The notes under the pieces are model-generated. The model was given only the letters and a program-made list of their open reading frames with translations, was not told the DNA's origin and made no database searches. Shown here in pieces: positions 32,901-43,220 of a stretch of DNA of 62,955 nucleotides. Source of the DNA: Rachicladosporium sp. CCFEE 5018 (lineage: Eukaryota > Ascomycota > Dothideomycetes > Cladosporiales > Cladosporiaceae); assembly GCA_002077045.2 (NCBI GenBank), contig KZ111140.1, positions 3,006,563-3,069,517 on the forward strand, in the 5' to 3' direction. The translations under genes and the position numbers were made by a program. Numbering within the stretch: position 1 is the first letter of the stretch; each line of letters begins with the position of its first letter.

Positions 32901-33832
32901 GTGAGCTTGATGGAGTAGAAGCGGGACACAAGCATAGCCTGTCGAACGGAGACATCCCCATGCCGAAGAGAGCCAGGACCGAGGATACGAATGGAGTGCT
33001 TCCGAGCACCATCAATCCTATGGATATCGATATGACACATGTCAGCGACTCTGTTTCACGACCTAGTGCTAGCCTGTCAGCTACTGAATGTCGCTTACAA
33101 GCACTCCTTCAGACGACACAGACGCGCCTTGCTGAGCACGAGCGTGCTCTCAACGATCTGCAGTTCGTTCACGAAGAACAACGTATCCGCGTCTTCGACG
33201 CCGAACGAGAACGCGACGCAGCCAATGCCACAGCTACGCGCGCAATCACCCGTCTGACTGATCAGAGCACTCAGATACAGACCCTACGTGCCGAACGCGC
33301 CGATCTGCAAGCCCAGCTGGTCGCTGCGACGGAAGCTTTAGCCTCTCATACCATTCCCGAACGCGCCGAGTTTGAGCTTCTTCGGCAGCAACTACTCAAA
33401 GCCGAGAACGAAACGTCCCGCCTCACACGCCGTCTCGAAGCTCAAGCTGGTGATCTCGCGTAACTCCAGTCCCAGTACCAGTCTGCCTCTAATACAGCGC
33501 AAACCTTGGCGAACGAGGTTTCGGAACTATCGACCCAACTCACATCACTGAAATTACTCGCTTCAGGGGAGCAAGGACGTGCTCGGGAACAAAGCCTGTC
33601 CGCACAGTCTACTGCGCTCAGAAAGGAGAATTTGCAGATGAAGGCTAGGCTCGCACAGCTTGAGGCTGGGACGAAGTTCAGGGACGAAGAGCTTGCGAGG
33701 CTCAAAGAAGCGGGGAGAGGGAGGATGGGCACCCGAGGTAATAGTGTGCCACGGAGTCCTCGCATGGGTGGCAGTAGGCAGGCAAGCCCGGCCGTGAGCG
33801 AACTCGGGAGAAGGGCGTTTGGAAGGGAGTGA
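29955..33832 (+). pseudogene. Chromodomain plus HDA1-complex subunit 2/3-like protein, with an in-frame TAA before the last coiled coil
   Basis: Exons are 29955-30021, 30075-30278 and 30333 onward. Exon 2 encodes a chromodomain (KLYAAKDIIDENKTHYLVDW, then ETYEPTWEPHANL). About 500 disordered Ser/Thr-rich residues follow. A globular part at about residues 540-850 (HVVPIALLGHQRDAYPSLI, FLKSLVDALRNSNTMLVVLA, ITLVIDGNVRNEKPAMLRH) resembles the HDA2-3 family of class II histone deacetylase complexes. A long coiled coil begins near 33080. TAA at 33461-33463 ends the frame (1133 aa), but the same frame goes on as a coiled coil (LQSQYQSASNTAQTLANEVS) to 33832. No frame-keeping intron removes the stop. 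Chromo proteins in HDAC complexes, such as Neurospora CDP-2, act in heterochromatin silencing; equivalence is inferred. A protein ending at the TAA may still work. Confidence 0.72.
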
Positions 33833-35365
33833 ACGTCAGCGCGAGGGCGAGACAATATTGGTAGATCCTACCCCAGGTCCGTGCGGTCTAGGTCTGTAGC
33901 TCGGAGACCGTATGCACCATAGCCATGGAGATATCTGGTAAAGGTTGGCATTGAACACATTACATACGTCGCACAAGCTCAGGTACCATCACTAAACGAA
34001 GCGTCGGCAGTGAAACGCAGCAGCCACGCGAGCCGAGTATAGGTCAGGGAAGACGCATATAGGCTTGTGACGCAAGATCTCGTAGAAACGAGGTCGAAGA
34101 TCGCCTATTCGGGTCGTGTGGATGCTGTACTGAGGTGAGGGTCAGATGCAGGCGCTCTGCAAGGCCGATAAAGCTCTGTATGGTATACACCTCGTGAGCA
34201 TATTCTGCATGCACGTTGTTGAGGAATTGAACGACGAGTTCTTCCGCGTGTCTTCCGCCTCATCGTCGATACCGCGGAGTGGCCATCAAGGTCAAGCGCA
34301 AACACAGCACGTTTGGAATCGGACCGGCGCTGTCAAATAGACTCAGCGAACCGGTTTGCAGACCGAGGACGTGAGAAAACGTCGAGGGCTCCACCGCACG
34401 TTTTGGAGAATTGGTCTGACTTTCGGAGGCTTTCCGACACGCTTGCCGCCACGCGCCGGTGGAGGTGGAGGAGTGCAACGTGAGCTTTCAGCTGAGCGGG
34501 CGATGCATGGTGGAGGCAAATGAAGTATGTAGAGAAAGATGGCACACGGTGTGAAAGCGGGAGGGTAGTGTATTGGCTGCTTGCGAGAGCATCGGGTAGT
34601 GCATATATTGCTATCGCGGATCTATTGGAAGTAAAGATCCTTGCTCCGTATCACCCGTCAGCGTGCCTGTGCGTCGAGTGGACACCGCTCACAATCTCCA
34701 CTTTACCTGACGACGAACGCGATCACGAAGGTACTCTTGATCTTCTCAAAGGTGCTTCCTCCAACAAGGTGAACAAGCAGACCACGATTGCGCAAGAATC
34801 CTTTCTGTCATTGCCGCAGCTGCTAGTCTTGTACAGGTACGAGCTGAATCCTACGGTACTTGCAGCGTTGCATGCAGCTGTAGCGGCCGGTTCGTATCTC
34901 GACGCGGTCCGTGCTTAGCATCATATCGTACCCACAGGGCTGGCGGAGTTGGCGACGGTGGAAGTGACGCCCGTGTCTGCAACGTCAGGAATAACTCCCA
35001 CGCTTCTCCATCACAACGACAATTCCATAACAACAACCCTTCGATCATCTTCCTCGCCTTCCGTCAGCATCAACATTTGCTTACCTACACCTGCATTGAG
35101 AGGTCTCGACCCGCGGCCATCGTTCTCCGCTTCGAACCATAATCTCGCAAGCGAACAAATCCGCCCGGATTGCGCCTTTTAGCCATATTGACTTTGGCAA
35201 GAGGAAGCTCTGGAAACGCTATCAGTTGAGCCAGCCAGCCCACGTGCGATAGCAGTGCGTATACCAAGTCAGCTCCTCAAGTAGTGAGACAGTGCCCTGT
35301 CGCGACTTCCTCACAGCTTGGCTTCTCGACATCACTGGTCGATAACCGACCTTCAGCACAACACA
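33833..35365. other. 1.5 kb without a clear gene
   Basis: A plus-strand frame at 34520-34918 starts with ATG and runs 132 codons, ending in LHAAVAAGSYLDAVRA. It has no family I know and is the only candidate here. Other frames are short. The leader of the next gene must be near the right end. Confidence 0.3.
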
Positions 35366-36430
35366 ATGGCAGCAGTGATGAACATGCAGGCACCGCACCG
35401 GAAACCGATCCCTTCACACGGACCGCCCGCGCAATACATGCAGTCTCAGCAAGCACCTCAGGCTTACTCGAATGGACCAGTACCACGCTCACCATCATAC
35501 GCCATGTCTGGCCAGCAACAGCAGCAATACCCCTCACGCCGCACTCTCTCCAACGCAACCTCATCGACTTCCTCAACTCAGAATGCTCCAACACGCCAAG
35601 GTACTGGCAATGCACCAGCGAGCTCCTACGCCAGCAGCATCCGACGGAGCACCTCTTCTCGCAGCACCTCCACCACCAGTCCGACTTCTTACGTCGCGTT
35701 GATGCGGAAGCAGAAAGCCACAGTCTGGTGCGATCGCGCCCAACACGAAGACCCACGCATTCTGGCTGCCCAGCGCCAAGCAAAGATGCGAGCCACGATG
35801 GAAGTAGCAGGAGCCCACCACTCCACGGCTAACGGCCGAACATCCACATCAAGCTCAGGCATAGCAGGAGGCGTACGAAGCAAGATTCGGCATCACGGCG
35901 CAGTAAAAGCAAGTACATACAACGCTGCAAACCTCTCCGGAGCAGGCGTGCCAATGCGACTGAGCGCTACCGAAGTAGACGAAGGCGACAGCGGCGAAGA
36001 AGACGCCGGCCAAAATCGCTACCACCAACGCAATGGTTCCGGCCGCTCCTCCATGGGTTCCGCAACCAGGCATCCTCAGTCTTCACACTCCAATTCCCTC
36101 CTCTCCCGCGGCGGCTACCCAGTCTCCACAGCGACCTCCAGCCCCACATCGCCCGAAGACCAAACGCCCATGCCTCAGCACTCCTCGACACAGAGCTCGG
36201 ACTACTTCGCGCAGCCCGGTGGCAGTGGAGGCAGCGGGTCTAGCGGTGAAGCGGAGAAGAGTTTTGGTGGTGCTGGGGCGTTGCCGGTGCAGACTAGGGC
36301 GAGGGGCGATACGGCTGTGAGGAAGACTAGCGAGGAGTTGAGGAGAAGAGGGAGTGTGGATGATAGGACGATGACTATGAGTGCGGGGAGACTGTTTGTT
36401 GCTAATCCGGATGCGGAGGATAGTGATTGA
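35366..36430 (+). CDS. Disordered conserved-type protein of unknown function
   Basis: Single exon, 354 aa from the ATG giving MAAVMNMQAPHRKP; the frame is open further upstream without a better start. Nearly all of it is Ser/Gln/Pro/Gly-rich and predicted disordered. One ordered block near residues 90-125 (SYVALMRKQKATVWCDRAQ, then DPRILAAQRQAKMRA) looks like the conserved core. It contains a charged helix with a single Trp-Cys pair. The Gln run, SSTS repeats and GGSGGSGSSG linker are low complexity. I do not recognise a named domain; a regulatory or scaffolding role is only a guess. Confidence 0.7.
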   Translation: MAAVMNMQAPHRKPIPSHGPPAQYMQSQQAPQAYSNGPVPRSPSYAMSGQQQQQYPSRRTLSNATSSTSSTQNAPTRQGTGNAPASSYASSIRRSTSSRSTSTTSPTSYVALMRKQKATVWCDRAQHEDPRILAAQRQAKMRATMEVAGAHHSTANGRTSTSSSGIAGGVRSKIRHHGAVKASTYNAANLSGAGVPMRLSATEVDEGDSGEEDAGQNRYHQRNGSGRSSMGSATRHPQSSHSNSLLSRGGYPVSTATSSPTSPEDQTPMPQHSSTQSSDYFAQPGGSGGSGSSGEAEKSFGGAGALPVQTRARGDTAVRKTSEELRRRGSVDDRTMTMSAGRLFVANPDAEDSD

Positions 36431-36690
36431 GTAGGGTGTGCGGGTTTTGGGTCGTTCGGGAGAGGGTGCGGAGTCGATGCAGCGTTTCTTGGGGTTGGCG
36501 GAGAGGAAGTGAGGTTCATGGATATTGCAGGTGTAGGCAAGTACGAAGCACTTCGATTGCACCTTCCCTGCCTTGCATCCTGTCAGTCTGCCAAGTCGTG
36601 TCTTTCTAGCGCCTGGTGTAGGTTTGCGTGCCTCTTTCATTCCTTTTACATCACTTGCATCATTTCGCAGTGCCCACGATCCACGCCAGC

Positions 36691-37459
36691 ATGTCTGCGA
36701 CGGCAGATCTGATCATGGCATTCGCAGCGACTTCTCTCCACCTTGCTGCCAGCCTCCTCGGCCTGCCCCCCGAGCTACGCCTCAGAATCTACGAGTATTG
36801 CTTCGACAGCCCGTCGGTGCGCAGAAAACCCCTGCTCATGCATCTCATCTGCGATCGACCGCGACCTCAGCTTGGTTACGAAGCAGGCTGCTCCGCGGTG
36901 AGCCTCTTGCTTGTATGCCAGATCATCAACTTCGAAGCCTCTCCGTTCCTGTACAAGGCAGTCACGGCAGACATCGAATTCATCCATCCCAGTATGGAAT
37001 TCATCCAGACTCTACAATTCTCATTCGCCCAGCTAAGGCACGCTCATCGCATACGAAATGCTCGCATCACGTTCCACACTGATGATAGAGTCGGTACTGT
37101 TGGGTCTTCGGAGTACCTGGACTCGATCACCACCACTCTGGTCAGCTTGCAGTATGGTGCCCTGTTCGAGCAGATCCACATCATTGTGCGAACCTGTTGT
37201 ATTACTCGAAGTGGCGGTGCAGTCATCGAAGCGGCATTCGAGGCTTTCAGTAAAATCAAATGCCCTGGCAGGGTCACAATCGAGTGGGACTCTGCGCGCT
37301 TGGGGAGCGGTACCTTTGTGTTGAGAATGCAAGCCGAGCAGCTTCGGGCCAAGTTCGCCACATTGCTGGAGACACTGAAAGCGTAAGATACTCGTTGGCT
37401 GTGATGGAACAAGGCACTGACAATAACCTAGCACACACGTCAACTCATGTCCGTTTTGA
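36691..37459 (+). CDS. 2EXR/F-box-like protein, tandem copy 1
   Basis: The frame from ATG 36691 (MSATADLIM) ends at 37386. A perfect intron (37383-37431, GTAAGA with CACTGACAAT and CCTAG) would instead give a slightly longer C-terminus ending at 37459. The signature LLGLPPELRLRIYEYCF lies near residue 25, followed by VSLLLVCQIINFEASPFLY, the usual 2EXR/F-box-like arrangement in which a Cys-x3-N/R-x-E motif follows the first helix pair. A second conserved block, LQYGALFEQIHIIV, then KCPGRVTIEW, is shared with the next two genes. These proteins are numerous in Dothideomycetes; biochemical function is mostly unknown. The gene lies 0.4 kb upstream of copy 2. Confidence 0.78.
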
Positions 37460-37803
37460 CAGTGTACGCAGACTCCAGTCTGCTGCGATGGTTCGTTGAC
37501 GTGCTGCAAGACGGAGTAAGTATGATCGGAAATGTAGTCCGGGTCATGGTAGTGAAAGGCGGCCCAGTACTGATATTTCATCGAGTTGCGCGGAGGGGTA
37601 GACGTGATGGTCGAGCTGAGTAGCTCTCGAAGGCAGGCGCGCGTCGCAAGTAGCAGCTCAGCCGCGCCTTCCTCGCGGTGCTTACATTTGCTGCCTGCGT
37701 CATCCCAAGTGCTCGACCAGAACTGGCACTGCGATCTCCCGCTCCCTCTTCCAATTTGCTTCCTACTATCACGTAACGGCAACTGCGCCCCCACATCCAC
37801 ACA
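37460..37803. other. Spacer between tandem copies 1 and 2
   Basis: This 344-bp spacer contains the promoter of copy 2. A short open frame on the opposite strand has no motif. Confidence 0.35.
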
Positions 37804-38499
37804 ATGCCGCCCAGAAAGAGGGTATTGAAGGCAGCGACACCGTCGACCTCGCCCACCGCCAGTCTGTCTGGTCTACCGCCTGAGCTACGACTGCGGATCT
37901 ACAAGCATCTCTTCGCTGGCCTCCCATGGCACAACTTCATGTACGTCGATCACCATGGCAAGATGCGTACGGCTCCCACCTGGATGTACCCACACCCACG
38001 ATACATTGAAAACAGCGCCATCACGCTTAAATGTCGCCTCATACACGAAGAAGCATCGCCGATACTCTGGCAACACCCTGTTCTCCTCTTGCATGTCAGC
38101 TACGACCCACGTGGGCGCGAAGACTCCTCCGCGTTTCGCTTTACTGATATGAAGCACTTCTGCCACGTCCGCAGGGCTATGTTCTTTTACGCAGAGCTCG
38201 ACGAGACCGTGTCTGACGAAGAGTACGTGGCAAGGGTCAAGGAGCTCATGGGAGACGTGCAGTACGGAGCCAACTTCGATGCTATCCACATCGCTGTTGG
38301 GGACCTGCACACCCATGACTACTCTCGGGTGGAACAGACAATGGAGATCTTCGGGGAAATGAAGTGTTTTGGAAAGGTCACGGTGCAGGAGTACGACCGT
38401 GGCCAATGGATGGAGGATTACGGCGCGGACTATGTCAAGAAAGCACTGAACAATGTTGTGCAGAAACTGAAAGCGTGGGTCTTCCAGCGATTTGACTGA
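37804..38499 (+). CDS. 2EXR/F-box-like protein, tandem copy 2
   Basis: Single exon, 231 aa, starting MPPRKRVLKAATPSTSP. The hallmark LSGLPPELRLRIYKHLF is followed by TLKCRLIHEEASPILW, matching the family pattern. The later block VQYGANFDAIHIAV and MKCFGKVTVQEYD aligns with copies 1 and 3. Unlike copy 1 it has no 3' intron: the frame runs on to LKAWVFQRFD. A basic N-terminus (PPRKRVLK) could serve in nuclear localisation, which is speculative. This is the best preserved member of the three-gene array. Confidence 0.82.
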   Translation: MPPRKRVLKAATPSTSPTASLSGLPPELRLRIYKHLFAGLPWHNFMYVDHHGKMRTAPTWMYPHPRYIENSAITLKCRLIHEEASPILWQHPVLLLHVSYDPRGREDSSAFRFTDMKHFCHVRRAMFFYAELDETVSDEEYVARVKELMGDVQYGANFDAIHIAVGDLHTHDYSRVEQTMEIFGEMKCFGKVTVQEYDRGQWMEDYGADYVKKALNNVVQKLKAWVFQRFD

Positions 38500-38944
38500 G
38501 GCATGGCACTGACTGCGGCAAAGGACTGTTGTTGATCGCTGCCCCTTCCGAGGCATCGACGGAGGGCCACCATAATTATGACATTACAATGGTGCTATCA
38601 TAAGCTTGTGGAAGATGAGAGATTGTAGCTTTCGAGATGTTTTGCTGCGGATGTGGGTGGCGAAGGGAGACTGCGGCACCGCCTTGCTTTTAGTTCAATG
38701 TACACGAGTGTGCAGTGCTCACATACCCTGTGACTCGTGTCTTATTCCTTGAAAGTCCGACAGGGCAGTGTGAGTGCGTCCGCCCTCGAGTCACATGGTA
38801 GGTACTAGCTGGTTGCACCTTCCTTGCGGATCATCCAAATTGTGTCTTGCCACTGTCGACGTTCAAAGTGAGCTCTGGACTTGCAAGCTTTTCCGCTTCA
38901 CTCATAGCCATTTGGCCGCATTCCCTCTTCCAGCTCAGACCAGC
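38500..38944. other. Spacer between tandem copies 2 and 3
   Basis: This 445-bp spacer has no separate gene. The promoter of copy 3 lies here. Confidence 0.35.
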
Positions 38945-39778
38945 ATGGCCAGGCGCAAACAGAGGAATAGGGCCAAGCCGGCGACAGCAAGCACGGTCAT
39001 CGCATCGACTCCGCCATCACCGCGTGCAAGCTTACTCGGTTTGCCGGCGGAGCTGCGACTGCTGATATACGAGTATGTTGTTGCCGACATCAGGTCACAG
39101 CAGCTCACCATCTACTACAATCAATATCAACGGAGAATTGCGACAGACGAAGGACCAATCAAATATCCTCTCGCCTTATCACGCACATGTCATCTTCTTG
39201 CGATGGAGACCGACTCAATCTTGTTCGCACCGGCCTGCATCGTCTTCACACCGGCACCGCTCGATTACGATAGGCAAACATACCAGCCTTTCGATGATCT
39301 GCTTTCGAGAACCGAAACGGCAACATTCATTCGCACCCAGTCTCGCAAAGTCATATTCCGCTTCACTTCGCCCTGTCTCCGTGACGCAAGACTTCTAGTC
39401 GCCACAGAAGATCTTCTCCAAGAGCTAGAGTACGGCGCAGGTCTTGATCAGATTCATATCAGCTTCACAAACTTCCCTGATTACAATGATGCAACGAATT
39501 TGGCGGCTTTAGAAGCCTTCATCACCCGAGTCTATGGCTGAATCAGCTGTCTAGGTCCAATCACGATTGATTGGTGGGCGAATCATCATCTGTTGGATGG
39601 TGGCGGCGATCAGAGAGAGCGTCTTCTGAAGGGTCTCATCGAAATGTTGGGCGCGTAAGTATTCCAGTATGCTGGTAGCTGCGAGAGACTGACAACCCGA
39701 TAGCGAGCGTAGACGCGGCTGTCCCTTTCGATCCACCCATCACCGCGCGGCGACGAGAGACTGATCAGGATCAGCTTG
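38945..39778 (+). pseudogene. 2EXR/F-box-like protein, tandem copy 3, truncated by TGA
   Basis: ATG 38945 opens MARRKQRNRAKPATAST. The signature LLGLPAELRLLIYEYVV and a following LSRTCHLLAMETDSILF are present, then LEYGAGLDQIHISF. TGA at 39539-39541 stops the protein at 198 aa, but the same frame continues SCLGPITIDWWANHHLLDG to LLKGLIEMLGA, matching the C-terminal block of copies 1 and 2. A strong intron (39655-39703, GTAAGT with GACTGACAA and GATAG) follows in the place equivalent to the copy 1 intron. So the original gene ran on at least to about 39778. The truncated product lacks the last conserved strand. Confidence 0.75.
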
Positions 39779-39853
39779 CGGGCATTCCGTGTTGGTTCGG
39801 ATGAATTATGCACGTCGTCCTGTCCATGGAATCGCCGACTTTCCATACAGACA

Positions 39854-40853
39854 CTACACAGCAGTATACCCTCCATCAGCCCTGATATCAGTGCCCGTGG
39901 TATACGAACTTGCGTCACTCGCAAGGTACAAATACGCCCCCTTCAACTCGCCTGGCTCACCCTCCCTGCCCATCGGGATCTTTCCCCTCCATATTCCCTT
40001 CGTTTCCGGCGGAATGAACTTCGAGATCTCGGTATTGATATATCCGGGACTTACCGAGTTCGCCCTCGCGAACTTCACCCACTCCACAGCCAGCGATCGC
40101 ACGAGATGAATCACACCAGCTTTTGCAGCGTTGTACGCAGATTGCAGTTGCGGGATGTTGGCGATATGGCCGGACATGCTGGCTGTCGCTACGAATGAGC
40201 CGCCGCTGTAGTTCTGTAGTGTCTTGCTGGCTGACGCAGTGTACTGACGACGCCAGACCTCACCAGCGGCTTGAGCGCAGTAGAAGACGGAGTCCAAGTC
40301 TGTCGAGACGACGTTATGGTAGTGCGAGAGCTGGCCATCGATCATGCGGCCTTGGGTCCATGGGATTCCAGCATTTGCTACGAAGATGTCGAGGCGATTA
40401 TTGAAGTCCGACACCTGGGCTTCGATAGCGTCTTTGACTGCGCTTGCTGAGGTCACGTCGACTTGGTATGCACGAGCTGGGAGTCTATTAGCTTTTGATA
40501 GATGTGGAAGCCATGAGCAGATCACACGTGCCCTTCACACCAAACTCCTGCTCAATTGCAGCTGCCTTGTCAATAGCATCCTTGTTCGAGTGATACCAGA
40601 TCGCCACGTTGGCCCCGGCTTCGGCCAATGCTCGAGCGACTTCCAGACCAATACCTGCACCAGCTCCGGAAACTATTGCAGTCTTATGCTTCAGGGAGAA
40701 TAGCTCGTGGATACTACTCGACTTCGGCGCGGTCGTGTTATACTCATGGAAGATGCCATTGTGCATTGATGCATCTTCCGGCGAAGTTGTTGGGGACGGC
40801 TTCTTGTCCTCCGCCTTGAGGCTGGCCAGGTGATTGGGGATGCCACGAACCAT
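39854..40853 (-). CDS. Short-chain dehydrogenase/reductase (sorbose/mannitol dehydrogenase-like)
   Basis: Exons are complement(40528-40853) and complement(39854-40484), 318 aa. The 43-nt intron (GTGTGA to CTAATAG) joins GVKGT to LPARAYQVDVTSA. Family hallmarks: cofactor motif TAIVSGAGAGIGLEVA, DIFVANAGIPW, catalytic Ser in SFVATASMSGHIAN, and the active-site pair in SAYNAAKAGV. The end DASSYTTGTDIRADGGYTAV is the classical SDR C-terminus. The sequence most resembles NADP-dependent sugar-alcohol dehydrogenases such as yeast Sou1/Sou2, but substrate is uncertain. About 55 residues precede the Rossmann fold, as in several fungal mannitol-type enzymes. It lies between the 2EXR array and an F-box gene and is unrelated to them by function. 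Confidence 0.9.
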
Positions 40854-41509
40854 GATGATAGTTAGATGGATGCTTCACCCTTTGAGAAGTTGATTCCTCC
40901 GACTACTTGTACTCGCTCTGGTCCCACCTTCCTCAATGGTGTCGTGATCCAGCTTAGTCATGTCGATGATGCGATGCCTCCGCTCGAACCTGATCCTTTC
41001 CGGTACAGATACCCATTCACAATTTCCCGTTGTTAGGTCCATCAACTCATCATCAACAGCGATACTGTAATGCCTTTCATGACATCTCGAGTAATCCACG
41101 CTGCGATGGATGGGTGTCTGATCTGAGCCGATAGTTCGCCACAAAACCCTAGCAGGGTGTACTGTAGCATCAGACACCTAAGTACCACAAGTGGGAAGAT
41201 GTGTGTCCGCACAACAGCGTAGCCCCGCGCGATAACTCTTCTCGCGGATGTCATCGAGTTTGGAGAAGCTGTTTCGATCGCCATCGCTGCGAGCGAAGGC
41301 GGAAATGGAGTGTACCCCCCCCGGACATTCGAAGAGACGATCGCACTGCCATGAGGACATACCTCTGCGTGCCACTGACCGCAAAAATCGAGACTCAAGA
41401 TTTTGCACGTGAGCAAGCAACAAAGGTAATCTGGAGCCCCTGCATTGGCTGCTACCTTACGATCCGAAGTCATGGTAGTATCGCCCATTCCTGTTCCTTT
41501 CTTCCGTCC
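40854..41509. promoter_or_regulatory. Divergent promoter region of the SDR and large F-box gene
   Basis: The plus-strand frame of the F-box gene is open back to 41201, but the upstream part is Cys/Arg-rich and lacks family features, so I count it as promoter or leader. No specific site is recognised. Confidence 0.4.
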
Positions 41510-43057
41510 ATGTCGATACCCACAGTGACTAGCGATGTCGTGCTTCCTGGCGTTGGACGCTTAAGAGCGCTTTATATGCGTACAGTACTATATAATCTTA
41601 TCATCAGCATTAAGCATGAGTGTTCTCGACGTCCCATCCTGCACACTGGAGCCGGACGATGTGCTGCCATCGAGCTACTACCAACCGAAACGATAGACTC
41701 AATCATGATTTTGGTTGACAATGCTGCTCTCCTCAACATGCGCCGCACATGTCGGAAAATCTACTACGACATCGATGAAGTGTTCGTGGCACGCTTCTTT
41801 AGCAATCGCAAGCATCTCTGGACTGTCCAGTCTCTCGATGTATTGGTAGCCATCACGCAGCAGACACGGCTCGCGAGAGTCATGCGGCGCCTTGAAATTG
41901 CGTTCTGGGACTTCGACCGGTTTCTCACACCCAAACTGCGTGCACGCGATCGGGTGCATTCCAGACATAACGCAGTCCATCAGGGCGACGAACTCATCGA
42001 TCACGCCTTCGGTGTCGCACAGCAGGAGACGGAGTCCGTCACGGCACAGGGGATCGCTCCACTAGCACAGGCCCTGGTCAACTTGCGGTCTGCTGGCTTG
42101 AAGCTAACGCTGGCCATGAGCGCCGTCAATATAGACGGACCTAATGAGGCCTTTGGACTTGCTACGTTACTGAAGAGCTTGGGACCTCGCTATGCCACTC
42201 GGCGGCATGTCCCCGATCTCATGGACTTTCACTGCGCTGGCCACACGAAGTACGCGCAGACTTCCGTTTGGACCATTCACAGAGCCAAATATCGTCCCTC
42301 TGGTTTCGAGCTCATGAGTGGTCAGAATGGTACACGACCAAGCATCGCGATACTTTCCGAACGAGCATTGCTGAACGAGCATGACCCCGAACACGAGTAC
42401 GGGGTGCTGTCAATGAAGACATACGAGCTCTTCCCGCTATTCTCGACGCTGATATCTCTCAACTACACTCTACAAATCAACGAGCTTGACAGAAACTCTC
42501 CGCCCACGCCATGGGGCTTTCGCTGTCCCTACGTCCCTCACGTCATGTTCCAGGCCTTGACCCACCTCAAGGAACTGAAGCTGACCTTCAGTACCTATAA
42601 CGGCAAGCTGCATTCTCTATATCGCAGCCGTGCGCACGATCGGACGCTGATTTTCTTGGCTGCAAACCTGGCAACTCGGTCTCTGCATCTCCTCAAGATC
42701 CGCCGAAACGTCACATCGGTGAGCACTTTGCTCGTATTGTTGAAGCGCAATGCGGCCACGCTGCGAGAACTTACATTGGCGGGTATTTACATTCGCCCAT
42801 CGCAGACTTGGCAGTCGGTCTTCGAGTTCATCGCCAATAGGATGAACTTGAAGCGTCTGTCGATCTCAGATCTCCGTCAGTTGGACCACAGAGAGCAGCT
42901 ACGCACTCTGAGCGTCGGTCAACACGAAGGTTTCGATCGCCGTAAGTCGAAGCCTCATGGCATGCTTACGGGAGAGCAGGAGATCAAGGATTTTGCGAGG
43001 CTCATGGCGCAGCAGGCGAAGAATGTGCGGTTGAGTGGGCGGATGATCGTTGAATAG
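41510..43057 (+). CDS. Large F-box-domain protein
   Basis: Single exon, 515 aa from ATG 41510 (MSIPTVTSDVV). An F-box is visible near residues 52-95: IELLPTETIDSIMILVDNAALLNMRRTCRKIYYDIDEVFVARFF. The following about 400 residues contain Leu-rich stretches such as LKELKLTFSTYNGKL, LKIRRNVTSVSTLLVLLKRN and RLSISDLRQLDH that look like irregular leucine-rich repeats. SCF substrate recruitment is the usual role; the target is unknown. The frame extends 103 codons upstream to 41201, but that part does not look coding. This is the most complete F-box protein of the window and lies at the edge of the second accessory island. Confidence 0.82.
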   Translation: MSIPTVTSDVVLPGVGRLRALYMRTVLYNLIISIKHECSRRPILHTGAGRCAAIELLPTETIDSIMILVDNAALLNMRRTCRKIYYDIDEVFVARFFSNRKHLWTVQSLDVLVAITQQTRLARVMRRLEIAFWDFDRFLTPKLRARDRVHSRHNAVHQGDELIDHAFGVAQQETESVTAQGIAPLAQALVNLRSAGLKLTLAMSAVNIDGPNEAFGLATLLKSLGPRYATRRHVPDLMDFHCAGHTKYAQTSVWTIHRAKYRPSGFELMSGQNGTRPSIAILSERALLNEHDPEHEYGVLSMKTYELFPLFSTLISLNYTLQINELDRNSPPTPWGFRCPYVPHVMFQALTHLKELKLTFSTYNGKLHSLYRSRAHDRTLIFLAANLATRSLHLLKIRRNVTSVSTLLVLLKRNAATLRELTLAGIYIRPSQTWQSVFEFIANRMNLKRLSISDLRQLDHREQLRTLSVGQHEGFDRRKSKPHGMLTGEQEIKDFARLMAQQAKNVRLSGRMIVE

Positions 43058-43220
43058 AGAGGGTTACAGTTTGCCCGATCGTACATTCCATTTATCCTCT
43101 CATGATATCGTAAATTGCGCCCATGCCACTATCCGCCTCCCCAGTGTATTGTCCTCGCTATACAAGAGAATCAGACAGAGCACTTCCGTCCAGCATCCCC
43201 CGCACAGTACAGACATCCGC

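Noticed and set aside
34520..34918. 132-codon frame as a real gene
   Set aside because: No family, no splice signals and no context; kept only as a note in the intergenic entry.
41201..41509. N-terminal extension of the large F-box protein
   Set aside because: The frame is open but Cys/Arg-rich and without family features; it probably reflects leader sequence.
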